Source: Kiritimatiellota bacterium B12222
Lineage (GTDB): Bacteria > Verrucomicrobiota > Kiritimatiellia > SS1-B-03-39 > UBA6053
Reading direction: 5' to 3'
DNA length: 64,000 bases
Assembly (NCBI GenBank): GCA_029719485.1
Contig: CP120722.1
Coordinates: forward strand, 4,340,001 to 4,404,000
Shown here piece after piece: positions 16,162 to 26,775 of this stretch; within the stretch, counting starts at the first letter, position 1; each line of letters opens with the position of its first letter. The position numbers and the translations under genes were made by a program. The notes under the pieces were generated by a model. The model was not told the DNA's origin, made no database searches, and saw only the letters and a list, made by a program, of their open reading frames with translations.

Positions 16162-18558
16162 CTACAGCTCCTTCCATAACAACCCAAAGAAACTATAGCG
16201 AAAGTCTGATTTTCTGAAGGCCAAAACCAACTCATCCACCTGTAAATTTTCAGGTAAATAGGCTTCTTTTATCACCTCTAATTCTTTTTCTAACTGAATT
16301 TCTAACTCTTCATATTGATGGGTACGCGAAGCCAATTCATCTTCTGCACGCTGAATATCTTCTTTGGTTTTTCCCAACTTGGACGCTTTGGTCAACGAAC
16401 TGCGGGTGCGATTGACATTGCTCACCGACATTTTCTTGCTCCCTAAAAAGGCCCCCAACAAGGTACTGCCAAAACTGAGCGCTGTATTCATTTTCTTTTC
16501 GGAATGAGCTGACCGCGTCCGCTCTACCCGATCTTCCGCCCGTCGTATCTGATCACGCAAGGTCACAAATTTCTTTTCAATTTTTTGACGCAATACTTCA
16601 ATCTCCATATCCCGTTTTTCCCGGGCCGCATGACGCAACCGGGCCTGAAACGCTTCAGGCGTCTCATCGGGATCTCCATCCAATTTCAAGGCTTTGCAAC
16701 TGAGCAAGGTGAGATTTTCATGCTCATACATCACCGACTTCGCCTCTTTCTCCCAGGCTTTGAAGTTTTTACGATTTCCCGCCGCCCCCGGCAAGGTCGC
16801 ATAACTCTTGCCTTTTTCTGCCGCATAAAATCCACCCGTCCCTGGAACAAAAGTCACCTCATCCCAATTCACCGGCGACAAGCCATCTCGAAGGGGGACA
16901 TAAAACGCCTGCTCTTTCCAGAGGTCGACATGCTTGGATGCACGCACATAATGCAACTTCGCCACTCCCGCCACACAAGGCACCCAACCCTTAGAGGCCC
17001 CGGGAGTAGGACGGGGCAACTCGGCTTCCGGAATATCAGCAGGCAACAGGGTCGAAGAAACCACCACCTCTTCTTTTTCTTGCTCCGGCAACGCAGGAAC
17101 CAACGGCCTCTCACTTGCAACGGAAGGAACCGGAGCCCCCGCAGAGGCAACCTCAGCCGGCCTCGCCGGATTTAACAATCGTATCTGCTCCCGCGTCAAT
17201 GGCCCCCGCAAATAACTCATCGCCCAGCGCGTTTGGAACACCACCGGCGCATCATCATGCACATTGTGCAACAGAAAACGCCGACTCCCCAAGCCCGCTA
17301 AAATTTGCTCCATCTTGGCGCGATCAAATGTGCCCCCCGCCGACGCCCCTTCCAAGCCTTCCATTACCCGCATTTTATCCCGCTCGGTTTGCAAACGGCC
17401 AATAAACCAGGTTCCCGTATTCGATAATCCTTTGTAATCGAGATCCACCGGATTCTGCGTCGCCAACAAACATCCCAACCCATAAGCCCGCGCCTGTTTG
17501 AGCAGGGTCAACATCGGACGCTTCGAAGGCGGATTTCCCGAAGGTGGGAAAAATCCAAAAATCTCATCCATATACAACATGGCCCGCAAACTGGAGGTAC
17601 CCGCCTGTCCCCGCATCCACCCTATTAATTCATTCAACAACAGGGTCACAAAAAACATGCGCTCACTTTCGCTCAAATGCGCAATAGACAGAATCGTCAC
17701 CCGCGCCTTGCCTTCGGGCGTGTACATCAACGCATCCATATCCAAAGGATCCCCTTCCATCCAACTGGCAAATCCGGGCGAGGCCAACAAATTGTTTAAT
17801 CGCATCGCCAACTGCATGCGATCTTTGGCCGGATAAAAGGTCTCTAAATCAAAAAAGCCCACTTTATCAAAGGGTGGCTTTTGAATGCCCTGCAAAATCC
17901 CCGGCAAATCTAAATCCCGTCCCTGCTCCCATTCATGGCGTAAAAGATTGGCCATCAAAATATATTCAGGACTCTGCAAGGGATCCCCCTTCACTCCCAA
18001 CAACGCCATCAATCCCGCCACCGAAGAATCCACACGCTCAGCCAATAACTCAGGATCCTCACGAATCGCCGCAGGAGGCGATTTAAAAGAACTCAACACC
18101 GTTAGCGGACGTCCCGCCGTACTGCCCGGCGTATAAATGGTGAAATCCGCATTTTCTTTCATGCGGCGGATACGCTCCCCGTCCTGATCCCAAGACGCCA
18201 AGCCCTCCCTCCAAGTCTCCGCAACCTGCACAGCATACGCCTCAGGTGTAGACCCCTTGCGCATCGCCTCCGCGGGGTCAATCCAAGGAGCAAAATCTTC
18301 GGGCAACAAATCTGGAAAAGTAAGAAGCAAATTTCCAAGATCCCCCTTGGGATCAATGGCCAACACCGGAATCCCATCCATGGCCGCCTCTTCTATTAAA
18401 GACAAACAAAGCCCCGTTTTACCACTCCCTGTCATACCCACACATACCCCATGCGTGGTCAAATCTTTGGCATCATACATTAAAGTAGATGCCTCCCGTT
18501 CTGCCGTCGCTTCAGTCTTGCCTAAATAAAATGCGCCTAATTTTTCATATGGTTTCAT
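16162..18558 (-). CDS. HerA/DUF87-type ATP-binding protein
   Basis: This protein of 798 residues has a P-loop motor domain of the HerA-FtsK superfamily. Near the N-terminus is Walker A GMTGSGKTGL (about 40-49), followed by DPKGDLGNLL. The Walker B is MLYMDEIFGFF, and LLATQNPVDLDYKGLSNTGTWFIGRLQT follows, which is typical of HerA and type IV secretion-like ATPases that move DNA or peptides. The second half has a Pro-rich linker, then a charged coiled coil (about 620-690) and a Gly-rich LSFGSTLLGAFLGSKK. No NurA nuclease or secretion genes are adjacent, so its substrate is unknown. Upstream bases fit a leaderless promoter. Confidence 0.82.
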   Translation of the reverse strand: MKPYEKLGAFYLGKTEATAEREASTLMYDAKDLTTHGVCVGMTGSGKTGLCLSLIEEAAMDGIPVLAIDPKGDLGNLLLTFPDLLPEDFAPWIDPAEAMRKGSTPEAYAVQVAETWREGLASWDQDGERIRRMKENADFTIYTPGSTAGRPLTVLSSFKSPPAAIREDPELLAERVDSSVAGLMALLGVKGDPLQSPEYILMANLLRHEWEQGRDLDLPGILQGIQKPPFDKVGFFDLETFYPAKDRMQLAMRLNNLLASPGFASWMEGDPLDMDALMYTPEGKARVTILSIAHLSESERMFFVTLLLNELIGWMRGQAGTSSLRAMLYMDEIFGFFPPSGNPPSKRPMLTLLKQARAYGLGCLLATQNPVDLDYKGLSNTGTWFIGRLQTERDKMRVMEGLEGASAGGTFDRAKMEQILAGLGSRRFLLHNVHDDAPVVFQTRWAMSYLRGPLTREQIRLLNPARPAEVASAGAPVPSVASERPLVPALPEQEKEEVVVSSTLLPADIPEAELPRPTPGASKGWVPCVAGVAKLHYVRASKHVDLWKEQAFYVPLRDGLSPVNWDEVTFVPGTGGFYAAEKGKSYATLPGAAGNRKNFKAWEKEAKSVMYEHENLTLLSCKALKLDGDPDETPEAFQARLRHAAREKRDMEIEVLRQKIEKKFVTLRDQIRRAEDRVERTRSAHSEKKMNTALSFGSTLLGAFLGSKKMSVSNVNRTRSSLTKASKLGKTKEDIQRAEDELASRTHQYEELEIQLEKELEVIKEAYLPENLQVDELVLAFRKSDFRYSFFGLLWKEL

Positions 18559-18564
18559 AAGGAA

Positions 18565-18592
18565 AACATAAACAGCCCCCCTCGGAGATCAA
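18565..18592 (-). promoter_or_regulatory. Promoter of the HerA-like gene, probably leaderless
   Basis: On the minus strand a -35 TTGATC (18587-18592), a 16-base spacer and a -10 TATGTT (18565-18570) end six bases before the ATG at 18558. No Shine-Dalgarno sequence is seen. Confidence 0.35.
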
Positions 18593-18621
18593 CCCTCAAA
18601 TGCCCATGCCGGCTCCAGAAA

Positions 18622-19197
18622 TCACTTGCGAAGATTCGACGCCCCCTGCGCGTTCGTCAATTCCAGCACAAATACGTCATGGGCCATCCCATCAATCCAA
18701 AAGGCCCGCTCCTGCTTGCTGGTGATCTCAAAACCACATTCCTGATACAAATGGAGCGCCCGTTTATTATGCACCTCCACATGCATCAAACAATGGGTAA
18801 GCCCCCAGCGGTCTTCAATTTGACGCCTCCCCTCCTCCACCAAGGCCTTACCCAAGCCCTGGCCTCGAAAACAAGGTTCAATATACGTACTATAAATAAG
18901 CCCCACCGACTCCCCTTTATATTTACGAACCCGAATCCCCGTCATCCCCACCAAGGCATCCCCCTGCCAACACCCCAACAACAAGGCCCACCCCCGCTTG
19001 CCAAATCGAAACAGTTGACGACGATAATAAGGCAAATCCCGCGCCAACTCTATGTGAAGAGGTGTACCAAAATTAGCCGCACATTCCCGTATGGCACGGT
19101 GACGTAAACGCATCAACCCCACCGCATCCTCCATTTGCATCATGCGGATCACCGGCGCGATATCGGGTTTTAAATTAGAATTGTGTATTCTTTTCAT
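18622..19197 (-). CDS. GNAT family N-acetyltransferase
   Basis: This is an acetyltransferase of about 191 residues with the GNAT fold. The acetyl-CoA-binding motif A is YIEPCFRGQGLGKALVEEGRR, and the motif B region VHNKRALHLYQECGFEITSKQ is clear. The substrate cannot be told. The frame extends 12 codons further to a TTG, but the ATG at 19197 is preferred because the upstream residues are not family-like. It is a single gene, divergent from gltB. Confidence 0.82.
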   Translation of the reverse strand: MKRIHNSNLKPDIAPVIRMMQMEDAVGLMRLRHRAIRECAANFGTPLHIELARDLPYYRRQLFRFGKRGWALLLGCWQGDALVGMTGIRVRKYKGESVGLIYSTYIEPCFRGQGLGKALVEEGRRQIEDRWGLTHCLMHVEVHNKRALHLYQECGFEITSKQERAFWIDGMAHDVFVLELTNAQGASNLRK

Positions 19198-19392
19198 AGG
19201 TAATGTCACAAAATAGTCTATTTTTGTGTCCAATCCTATACAAAACTGTAGGATACGAAAGGAAAAGCTCTGAAGCTAAAAAAATTTTATTGTTCTCGAC
19301 TTGGCAGAAAGGTACGACTGGGAACCATTTTATTTCTTCATTGAGAAAGATTCTGTAGAATTTTTCAGAAGCATTTCTAAACAAACGCTTTG

Positions 19393-22300
19393 ATGAAAGC
19401 AAAATTTGACCAGAGAAAATTTATGTCCCACCTAGATCAATACCGACCCGCCAACTATCCGCCTTCCCAAGGGCTCTATTCTCCGGATCAGGAGAAAGAT
19501 GCTTGTGGAGTAGGCTTCATTTGTAACATGAACGGCAAACAATCCCATGAGATCATCCATCAAGCGATGGATATTCTGGTACGTTTGACCCACCGTGGTG
19601 CCGAATCCGCCGATAACCGTACCGGAGATGGTGCTGGTGTTTTGTTGCAAACTCCTGATAAATTTTTCCGTCGCGTCTGCGCAGAAATGGGCACGGAACT
19701 ACCTCCTGCCGGCAAATATGCCACAGGATTGGTCTTTTTACCCAAAGACGAAACGCAGCGGAACTTAATCAAACTCAAATTTGAAGCTGAAATCGCAGCC
19801 AACAAACAACAATTCATCTGCTGGCGCAAAGTGCCCGTGAACCAAGACGTACTCGGTGAATTGGCCAAAGCCTCTGAACCGGAAATGGAACAGGTCTTCA
19901 TTGGCATGGGCGAAGGCGTAAACGATGCCCGTTCATTTGAACGCGAACTCTACATCATTCGTAAAACCGTTGAAAAATACGTGGTGGAAACACCCGAAAT
20001 TACCGACAAACAAACTTTTTACGTGCCCTCCCTCTCCTCACGGACCATGATTTATAAAGGTCTGCTGAAACCGGAAGATTTCGAAGCTTACTACACCGAC
20101 CTGTTGGATAAGGATGTCGAAACCAGCTTGGCACTCGTGCATCAACGCTTCTCGACCAATACCTTTCCCGCCTGGCGTTTGGCTCAACCTTTCCGTTTGC
20201 TCTGTCATAACGGCGAAATCAATACCGTACGCGGAAATGCCAACTGGATGAATGCCCGTCAGGGTCAATTCCAAAGCGAAATCTTTGGCGACCGTATCAA
20301 TGTACTGTCTCCCATCTGTATTCCCGGAAATTCAGATTCAGCTACCTTGGACAATACCTTGGAACTGCTGTATCACACCGGCCGTGACCTGCCCAAAGCC
20401 ATGATGATGATGGTGCCAGAGGCCTGGCAAAATCACATGACCATGTCGGATGAGAAAAAAGCATTCTACGAATATAACTCCTGCATGATGGAACCTTGGG
20501 ATGGTCCGGCCTTGATGCCCTTCTCCGATGGGACCTTTGTCGGTGCAATTCTTGACCGGAATGGTCTTCGTCCCGCTCGGTATCTCGTGACCTCTGACGA
20601 CCAAGTCGTCATGGCCTCAGAAACGGGAGTTGTGGACATTGATCCCGCCAAAATCGTGAAAAAAGGCCGTTTAGAGCCGGGACGGATGTTCCTGATCAAT
20701 CTCGACGAAGGCCGCATCGTTGAAGATGGCGAAATCAAAGGTGCCTTAACCACCAGCAAACCCTACCGGGAATGGTTAGATAACAACATGGTGACCATCC
20801 ATGATCTGCCTACCGCTCCTTATGAGGATTCTTTCACAGGCGAAGAGCTGCTTACACAACAACAACTCTTTGGCTACAGCTTAGAAGATTTGCGCATTGT
20901 CATGAAACCCATGCTAGAAAAGGGCATCGAAGCCCTCGGATCCATGGGCGTCGATATTCCTTTGGCGGTCCTCAGTGACAAACCACATTTGCTCTACAAC
21001 TATTTCCGTCAACTCTTTGCTCAGGTCACCAACCCTCCTTTGGATGGCATCCGCGAAGAAATTGTCACCTCGCTGATCACCAACATCGGTATGGAACGTG
21101 ATCTGTTTAAAGAAACCGCTGAACATGCCGCCATGCTTAAACTGGAACAACCTATCCTCACCGATAGACGCTTGTCCCGAATCATGGCCTCCACCAATCC
21201 AGCAGTGAATGCCGTTCGCATCCCCATTCTGTTTACGGGTGGCAAAGGCGAAGACCTTGATACCGCATTGGCTGAAATCTGCAAAAAAGCCTCTCAGGGC
21301 GTCAAAGATGGCAAAACCATTTTGGTCCTTTCCGACCGTGGTGCTGGTGAAGAAAACTTGCCGGTGCCCGCCCTGTTGGCCACCGCAGCAGTTCACCATC
21401 ACCTCATTCGTGAAGGAACCCGTACCCGCGTAGGTATCGTGGTGGAAACCGCAGAAGCCCGCGAAGTGCAACACTTCACTTGTCTGCTCGGATACGGCGC
21501 TGGTGCCATTAATCCTTACTTGGCCCTGGCCACCGTAAAAGATCTGGCTGAAAAATCAGAAGAAGTAGATGCGCAAAAAGCAGTTCGCAACTATATCAAA
21601 GCCCTGAATAAAGGTATCCTCAAGGTAATGTCCAAAATCGGCATCTCCACCCTGCATTCCTACCGTGGCGCTCAAATTTATGAGTGCGTGGGTCTGCAAC
21701 AATCCATCGTGGATAAATACTTTACCGGTACCCCTACCCGCATCGAAGGTGCAGATATGGATGCCATCACCATGGACATTCATAAACGCCATGCCCGTGC
21801 CTTCCCCGAAAAAGAAATCCCCGAAAATCTGGATCTCGATGTTGGCGGCATGTACCAATGGCGCCGTCGCGGTGAACGCCATCTTATTTCTCCCCTCTTG
21901 GTGGCCACCTTACAGAATTCCACCAAGATCAAAGATCAAAAGGGATATCGTGAATACGCCAAAATGGTCAACGAACAGAGTAAAAAACTCTGTACCCTCC
22001 GTGGCCTCATGGAATTTGACGATTCTACCCGGACCCCCATTCCTCTCGATGAAGTAGAGCCATGGACCGAAATCGTGAAACGCTTCAAAACCGGAGCCAT
22101 GTCCTATGGATCCATCAGTCGCGAAGCCCACGAAACCTTAGCCATCGCCATGAACCGCATGGGCGCCAAGTCCAATTCCGGAGAAGGCGGCGAAGAGGAA
22201 CACCGTTATCAACTCGATGCCAATGGCGACAGCCGTTGCTCTGCCATTAAGCAGGTGGCATCAGGACGTTTTGGCGTCACCAGCTATTACCTGACCCAAA

Positions 22301-24015
22301 GCAAAGAGATTCAAATTAAAATGGCGCAGGGTGCAAAACCCGGTGAGGGCGGACAATTGCCCGGTCTGAAAGTGAATCAGACCATTGCCAAGGCCCGTCA
22401 CAGTACACCTTACGTGGGATTGGTATCTCCCCCTCCCCATCATGATATTTATTCGATCGAGGATTTGGCGCAGCTGATCCACGATCTGAAAAATGCCAAC
22501 AAGTATGCCCGCATCAATGTGAAGCTGGTGTCTGAAGTTGGTGTAGGTGTGGTCGCCGCCGGTGTTGCCAAGGGTAAAGCCGACGTGGTGCTCATCAGTG
22601 GATACGATGGCGGTACCGGGGCCTCCCCCGAAACCTCTCTCAAACACTGTGGACTGCCATGGGAACTCGGATTGTCCGAAGCCCATCAGACCCTGTTGCT
22701 GAACAATCTCCGTAGTCGAATCACTGTAGAGTGTGACGGAAAACTGATGACCGGACGTGACGTGGCCATTGCCTGTCTGCTCGGTGCCGAAGAATTCGGA
22801 TTCAGTACCGCGCCCCTCATGGTGATGGGATGTATCATGATGCGCGTTTGCCATCTGAATACCTGCCCTGTCGGCATCGCCACCCAAAATCCAGAACTGC
22901 GTAAGAAGTTCAAAGGTACCCCTGATGACGTCATTACGTTCTTCCACTTGGTTGCAGAAGAGTTACGTGAAATCATGGCCTCTCTTGGCTTCCGTACCTT
23001 GGACGAAATGGTCGGTCATAGCGAACTCCTGAAAATGGGCAAAGCGATCGAACACTACAAGGCTCGCGGACTCGACTTCAGCAAAATCCTTTACAAACCG
23101 GAAATGCCCGAAGGCACCCCGCTGCGTAAAATGATTCCTCAGGATCATGGATTGGACGTCGCATTGGACAATGAACTCATTGAAAAATGTGCACCGGCTA
23201 TCGAGCAAGCTGAACCCGTTCACTTCAAGCAAAAAGTCATCAACGTCAACCGAACCGTGGGCACCATGCTCTCTGCGGAAATTAGCCGCAAATACGGTGA
23301 AGCCGGACTGCCCGAAGGAACCATCAAAATTGATTTTGAAGGACATGCGGGACAAAGTTTTGGAGCCTTCCTTGCCAACGGCGTGAAATTCCAACTCTTT
23401 GGAGATGCCAACGATTACTTTGGCAAAGGCCTCAGTGGCGGACGCCTCGTCGTGCAGCCTCAACCTGAATCTCCCTTCAAAGCTGAGAAAAACGTGATCA
23501 TCGGAAATGTAGCCCTGTTTGGCGCTACCCGGGGTGAAGCCTATATCCGCGGAATCGCGGGTGAACGCTTCGCCGTACGGAACTCCGGTGCCCGAGCCGT
23601 TGTCGAAGGTGTGGGTGACCATGGTTGTGAATACATGACCGGCGGTTGCATCGTATGTATCGGCCACACGGGACGTAACTTTGCCGCCGGCATGAGTGGT
23701 GGTATTGCCTACGTTCTCGACGAACGCGGCGATTTCAGCGAACACCGCTGTAATCACGAACTCGTAGATTTAGAGGACGTCGTTGATCCGGTAGATGTGG
23801 AAGAACTCCGCACGCTCCTGGAAGCACATCAACGTACCACTCAGTCTACAGTCGCAACCAAGATTTTAGATGACTGGGAAGAATTCATTCCGAAGTTTAT
23901 CAAAATCATGCCTCGCGATTACAAACTCGCACTGGAGCGATTGGCCCGGGAACGGGAAGTCGAACAGCAACAGCTCGAAGAAACCTCCGAAGCTTTAAAC
24001 TCCAGGCAGAACTAA
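19393..24015 (+). CDS. gltB: Glutamate synthase large subunit
   Basis: GltB transfers the amide of glutamine to 2-oxoglutarate. The protein has about 1,540 residues. The N-terminal glutaminase domain starts at the Cys of DACGVGFI after a propeptide that is cut off in the family. The FMN synthase domain holds [10 protein letters not shown] and [17 protein letters not shown]. The 3Fe-4S cysteines are in [13 protein letters not shown], and a C-terminal beta-helix domain ends with [18 protein letters not shown]. The ATG at 19423 is an alternative start, since neither has a good ribosome-binding site. An inverted repeat ATCCTA/TAGGAT (19233-19254) upstream might be an operator. gltD follows after 18 bases. 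Confidence 0.96.
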   Translation: MKAKFDQRKFMSHLDQYRPANYPPSQGLYSPDQEKDACGVGFICNMNGKQSHEIIHQAMDILVRLTHRGAESADNRTGDGAGVLLQTPDKFFRRVCAEMGTELPPAGKYATGLVFLPKDETQRNLIKLKFEAEIAANKQQFICWRKVPVNQDVLGELAKASEPEMEQVFIGMGEGVNDARSFERELYIIRKTVEKYVVETPEITDKQTFYVPSLSSRTMIYKGLLKPEDFEAYYTDLLDKDVETSLALVHQRFSTNTFPAWRLAQPFRLLCHNGEINTVRGNANWMNARQGQFQSEIFGDRINVLSPICIPGNSDSATLDNTLELLYHTGRDLPKAMMMMVPEAWQNHMTMSDEKKAFYEYNSCMMEPWDGPALMPFSDGTFVGAILDRNGLRPARYLVTSDDQVVMASETGVVDIDPAKIVKKGRLEPGRMFLINLDEGRIVEDGEIKGALTTSKPYREWLDNNMVTIHDLPTAPYEDSFTGEELLTQQQLFGYSLEDLRIVMKPMLEKGIEALGSMGVDIPLAVLSDKPHLLYNYFRQLFAQVTNPPLDGIREEIVTSLITNIGMERDLFKETAEHAAMLKLEQPILTDRRLSRIMASTNPAVNAVRIPILFTGGKGEDLDTALAEICKKASQGVKDGKTILVLSDRGAGEENLPVPALLATAAVHHHLIREGTRTRVGIVVETAEAREVQHFTCLLGYGAGAINPYLALATVKDLAEKSEEVDAQKAVRNYIKALNKGILKVMSKIGISTLHSYRGAQIYECVGLQQSIVDKYFTGTPTRIEGADMDAITMDIHKRHARAFPEKEIPENLDLDVGGMYQWRRRGERHLISPLLVATLQNSTKIKDQKGYREYAKMVNEQSKKLCTLRGLMEFDDSTRTPIPLDEVEPWTEIVKRFKTGAMSYGSISREAHETLAIAMNRMGAKSNSGEGGEEEHRYQLDANGDSRCSAIKQVASGRFGVTSYYLTQSKEIQIKMAQGAKPGEGGQLPGLKVNQTIAKARHSTPYVGLVSPPPHHDIYSIEDLAQLIHDLKNANKYARINVKLVSEVGVGVVAAGVAKGKADVVLISGYDGGTGASPETSLKHCGLPWELGLSEAHQTLLLNNLRSRITVECDGKLMTGRDVAIACLLGAEEFGFSTAPLMVMGCIMMRVCHLNTCPVGIATQNPELRKKFKGTPDDVITFFHLVAEELREIMASLGFRTLDEMVGHSELLKMGKAIEHYKARGLDFSKILYKPEMPEGTPLRKMIPQDHGLDVALDNELIEKCAPAIEQAEPVHFKQKVINVNRTVGTMLSAEISRKYGEAGLPEGTIKIDFEGHAGQSFGAFLANGVKFQLFGDANDYFGKGLSGGRLVVQPQPESPFKAEKNVIIGNVALFGATRGEAYIRGIAGERFAVRNSGARAVVEGVGDHGCEYMTGGCIVCIGHTGRNFAAGMSGGIAYVLDERGDFSEHRCNHELVDLEDVVDPVDVEELRTLLEAHQRTTQSTVATKILDDWEEFIPKFIKIMPRDYKLALERLAREREVEQQQLEETSEALNSRQN

Positions 24016-24033
24016 CCTTTAGGGATTACCGTT

Positions 24034-25518
24034 ATGGGAAAAATTACCGGATTCATGGAGTTCACCCGCGAACTCCCCAAAAAACGTCGCGTAGAAGAAC
24101 GGATCAAGGATTACAAGGAATTGTACCTCCCCGTTCCCGAAGAGAAAAAACAGGAACAGGCTGCCCGCTGTATGAACTGCGGCATCCCCTTCTGTCATAC
24201 CGGTTGCCCGCTGGGTAACCTTATCCCGGATTGGAATGATTTGGTCTACAATGGAAATTGGAAAGGCGCACTTCGTCAGTTGCACGCCACCAATAACTTT
24301 CCTGAGTTCACCGGACGACTCTGTCCTGCACCTTGCGAAGAAGCCTGCGTCCTCGGCATCAACGAACCCGCAGTCACCATCGAAGAGATTGAAAAATCCA
24401 TCGTGGAGAAAGGCTTCGCTGAAGGCTGGATCAAACCAGAGCCCCCCGAAGTACGCACCGGCAAAAAAGTCGCAGTCATCGGCTCCGGTCCTTCAGGACT
24501 CGCCGCCGCCCAACAATTGAACCGTGCAGGTCATTGGGTCACCGTGTTCGAACGCGCCGACCGTATTGGCGGATTGCTTCGTTATGGTATTCCTCACTTC
24601 AAAATGGAAAAATGGGTCATTGACCGCCGTTTGGAAATTATGGAAGCCGAAGGCATCACCTTCAAAACCAAAGTGGCCGTAGGCACCGATATCACCAAAG
24701 AAGACTTGGATAAAGAATTCGACGCTGTGGTCTTCTGCGGTGGCGCCACCAAATCTCGCGATCTGCCCATCGAAGGCCGCGAACTCGATGGCGTTGTATT
24801 TGCCATGGACTTCCTCCCCCAATCTAATGCCCGGGTGGAAGGCGATGACATTTTGGCCAAAGGCATTTGGGATAAAGAAATCCTCGCCACCGATAAAGAT
24901 GTCATTGTGATTGGAGGTGGAGACACCGGATCCGACTGTATCGGTACCTCCATCCGTCAAGGATGCGCTTCGGTTGAAAACTTTGAGCTCATGCCCATGC
25001 CGCCTGTAGGTCGTCCTGAAAGTCAACCATGGCCTTATTGGCCCATGAAACTACGGGTCAGTACGTCACACGAAGAAGGCTGTGAGCGTCATTACAGCGT
25101 GCTCACCAAACGCTTCATCGGCAAAGAAGGCAAATTGACAGGTCTCGAATCCGTCCATATCGAAATGGTCACCCCTGCCGGTGGCGGACGTCCTGAAATT
25201 AAAGAACTTCCAGGAACTGAACAGATCTGGCCCTGCGAACTCGCAGTGCTGGCCCTCGGATTTGTGGGACCGGAAACCGATAATATTGTGGCTCAATATG
25301 GATGCGAACTCGATGCCCGCGGCAACGTGAAAGTCGACGACAACTTCAAGAGCTCTGTAGACGGTTTCTTCGCCGCTGGCGATTGCCAACGCGGTCAGTC
25401 CCTGATCGTCTGGTGCATCTCCGATGGACGCGAATGCGCCGCCTCTGTAGATGAATACCTCATGGGCAAACCTTCAGAACTCCCCCGCAAAATGGGACCT
25501 GAAATCCCCCGCGTGTAA
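24034..25518 (+). CDS. gltD: Glutamate synthase small subunit
   Basis: GltD passes electrons from NAD(P)H through FAD and iron-sulfur clusters to GltB. The protein has 494 residues. The N-terminal cluster domain has ARCMNCGIPFCHTGCPLGN and LCPAPCEEACVL. The FAD-binding motif is VIGSGPSGLAAAQQL, and the NAD(P)H-binding motif is VIGGGDTGSDCIG. The C-terminal FAD segment FFAAGDCQRGQSLIVW closes the chain. It forms a two-gene operon with gltB, ended by a strong terminator. Confidence 0.96.
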   Translation: MGKITGFMEFTRELPKKRRVEERIKDYKELYLPVPEEKKQEQAARCMNCGIPFCHTGCPLGNLIPDWNDLVYNGNWKGALRQLHATNNFPEFTGRLCPAPCEEACVLGINEPAVTIEEIEKSIVEKGFAEGWIKPEPPEVRTGKKVAVIGSGPSGLAAAQQLNRAGHWVTVFERADRIGGLLRYGIPHFKMEKWVIDRRLEIMEAEGITFKTKVAVGTDITKEDLDKEFDAVVFCGGATKSRDLPIEGRELDGVVFAMDFLPQSNARVEGDDILAKGIWDKEILATDKDVIVIGGGDTGSDCIGTSIRQGCASVENFELMPMPPVGRPESQPWPYWPMKLRVSTSHEEGCERHYSVLTKRFIGKEGKLTGLESVHIEMVTPAGGGRPEIKELPGTEQIWPCELAVLALGFVGPETDNIVAQYGCELDARGNVKVDDNFKSSVDGFFAAGDCQRGQSLIVWCISDGRECAASVDEYLMGKPSELPRKMGPEIPRV

Positions 25519-25560
25519 CACAGAGACTTGCCTGCCGAAAACAGGATTCCTACCAGTGAC

Positions 25561-25583
25561 CATTCGCGGCTAAGCCGCGAATG
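25561..25583. other. Perfect inverted repeat after gltD
   Basis: The arms CATTCGCGGC and GCCGCGAATG are separated by TAA. The hairpin lies just before the terminator and may strengthen it or protect the 3' end of the transcript. Confidence 0.6.
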
Positions 25584-25586
25584 CAA

Positions 25587-25620
25587 AAAAATCCCTCCGC
25601 AAACCGGAGGGATTTTTTTT
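25587..25620 (+). terminator. Rho-independent terminator of gltBD
   Basis: A stem AAATCCCTCCG/CGGAGGGATTT with a CAAAC loop is followed by a run of eight T. It is symmetrical enough to act on both strands. Confidence 0.9.
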
Positions 25621-25667
25621 ACCCAAACACAGGTGACGACCCGCACCAAAGACACCACCACAACCCT

Positions 25668-25717
25668 AAACCTTCATGCCCTTCAATCCCTTCATGGTGA
25701 ACCCCCTCAACCCTTGA
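25668..25717 (+). repeat. Short linker repeat, copy 1
   Basis: This is a 50-bp repeat beginning AAACCTTCATGCCCTTCAAT and ending CAACCCTTGA. Further copies lie at 27354-27403, 27733-27782 and 28106-28150. It precedes each large repeat in three of the four cases. The internal TTCATG(CCC)TTCA steps look like decayed tandem repetition. Confidence 0.8.
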
Positions 25718-25729
25718 CCACAACCCACC

Positions 25730-25990
25730 TCCAGAGTCCGGTACGGACGTCTCCCCAAAGCCCGGTCCGTGAGGGCCGGGAACATAACCACAGCACAAGA
25801 TGAGTCCGGTACGGACGCCTCTCTCCCTGCATGGCAAAACATCTTCACTCCTGATCTCGGATCTGAACCAGCAAGCGAGAGAGCCGGCCCTTCAGGCCTC
25901 TCCATCCTAGCCCCCCCCTCATACCAGCCCTTACGGACTGGCCTGTGGAGAGTCATCCCTTCGGGATTAAATAAACACGACAATTACAAC
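25730..25990 (+). repeat. Large hairpin-rich repeat, copy 1 (about 261 bp)
   Basis: This is the first of four copies of a dispersed element. It starts TCCAGAGTCCGGTACGGAC and ends with ATTACAAC. It holds two copies of the small palindrome GTCCGGTACGGAC, a CCCGG/CCGGG hairpin, CTCTCT/AGAGAG distant arms and a terminal hairpin ATCCC-TTC-GGGAT. The short open frames across it change mostly by amino-acid-altering differences between copies and are not considered genes. Confidence 0.85.
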
Positions 25991-26081
25991 ATTCCCATCA
26001 CGTCACAAATACGTCCAAGCGAACCGCGGGTACGGGATCCGCTTGACTTGAACGTTAGCACAATTGATCATGGTTTCACTC
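25991..26081. other. Unassigned spacer between repeat copy 1 and higB
   Basis: This stretch of about 90 bases matches neither the repeat nor a gene. It runs into the promoter of the toxin-antitoxin pair. Confidence 0.4.
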
Positions 26082-26110
26082 TTGACGCGTAACGATATGC
26101 GTTATAGCAT
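26082..26110 (+). promoter_or_regulatory. Promoter and operator of higBA
   Basis: A -35 TTGACG (26082-26087), a 17-base spacer and a -10 TAGCAT (26105-26110) end six bases before the ATG of higB. An inverted repeat TAACG-ATATG-CGTTA (26090-26104) fills the spacer, a likely place for HigA to repress its own operon. Confidence 0.5.
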
Positions 26111-26116
26111 AAATAA

Positions 26117-26398
26117 ATGATTGAGAGCTTCACATGCAAAGAGACTGAGAAGATCTTTCGACGGGAATTTTCAAAGAAATTGCCCACGAATATCCAGCAG
26201 GTGGCGTATCGAAAGTTGAAGATGCTGCATCGAAGTTCCTCGATTCAGGATCTGCGGGTCCCTCCAGCCAACCGGCTGGAAGGACTCTCTGGACGCCGTA
26301 AAGGACAACACAGTATTCGGATCAATCAACAATGGCGCATATGCTTCGAATGGGCAGATGATCATGCGCGGAATGTCGAAATCGTAGATTATCACTGA
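26117..26398 (+). CDS. higB: HigB-like toxin of the RelE/ParE superfamily
   Basis: This is a toxin of 93 residues. HigB family proteins cut mRNA on the ribosome. The sequence shows LRVPPANRLEGLSGRRKGQHSIRINQQWRICFEW followed by a final EIVDYH, which is the pattern of the HigB/plasmid-killer group including the strand-end Tyr and His. There is no Shine-Dalgarno sequence, in line with a leaderless start. The antitoxin gene follows after nine bases, with the toxin first as usual in hig operons. The pair is enclosed by the large repeats. Confidence 0.88.
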   Translation: MIESFTCKETEKIFRREFSKKLPTNIQQVAYRKLKMLHRSSSIQDLRVPPANRLEGLSGRRKGQHSIRINQQWRICFEWADDHARNVEIVDYH

Positions 26399-26407
26399 GG
26401 TAACAAA

Positions 26408-26704
26408 ATGAAAAAAATACAACCTGTACATCCTGGTGAGGTACTCTTTGAAGAGTTTCTTAAACCGATGGGAATAAGCCAGAACCAACTCGGAAGAGAT
26501 TTGAGCGTTTCCCCTCGTCGGATCAATGAAATCATCCATGGTAAACGTAGTGTAACAGCAGATACGGCATTGAGACTTGCGGTATATTTCGGAAATTCCG
26601 CATCCTTCTGGATGGGACTTCAGATGGATTATGATCTGGAAGTTGCGGAGGATTCGATCTCCTTCCGGATTCATCAGGAGGTCAAGCAGGCCGTCCTGGC
26701 CTGA
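26408..26704 (+). CDS. higA: HigA-like antitoxin (XRE family)
   Basis: This is an antitoxin of 98 residues that binds HigB and the operon's operator. It starts with VHPGEVLFEEFLKPMGISQNQLGRDLSVSP, the typical HigA head. The helix-turn-helix covers about residues 22-55 (ISQNQLGRDL...RINEIIHGKRSVTADTALRLA), and the family's FWMGLQMDYDLEVA follows. It directly follows higB. Confidence 0.9.
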   Translation: MKKIQPVHPGEVLFEEFLKPMGISQNQLGRDLSVSPRRINEIIHGKRSVTADTALRLAVYFGNSASFWMGLQMDYDLEVAEDSISFRIHQEVKQAVLA

Positions 26705-26775
26705 ACGACCGCTAACCATTCCCGCCAAGGAACCAGTCATTTCGGGTAGACGTTATAAAAATGGAGGTTCACAAA

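Noticed and set aside
22261-23757. Long minus-strand frames of 228 and 264 codons inside gltB
   Set aside because: They are antisense to a highly conserved gene, have no recognisable motifs and reflect its codon bias.
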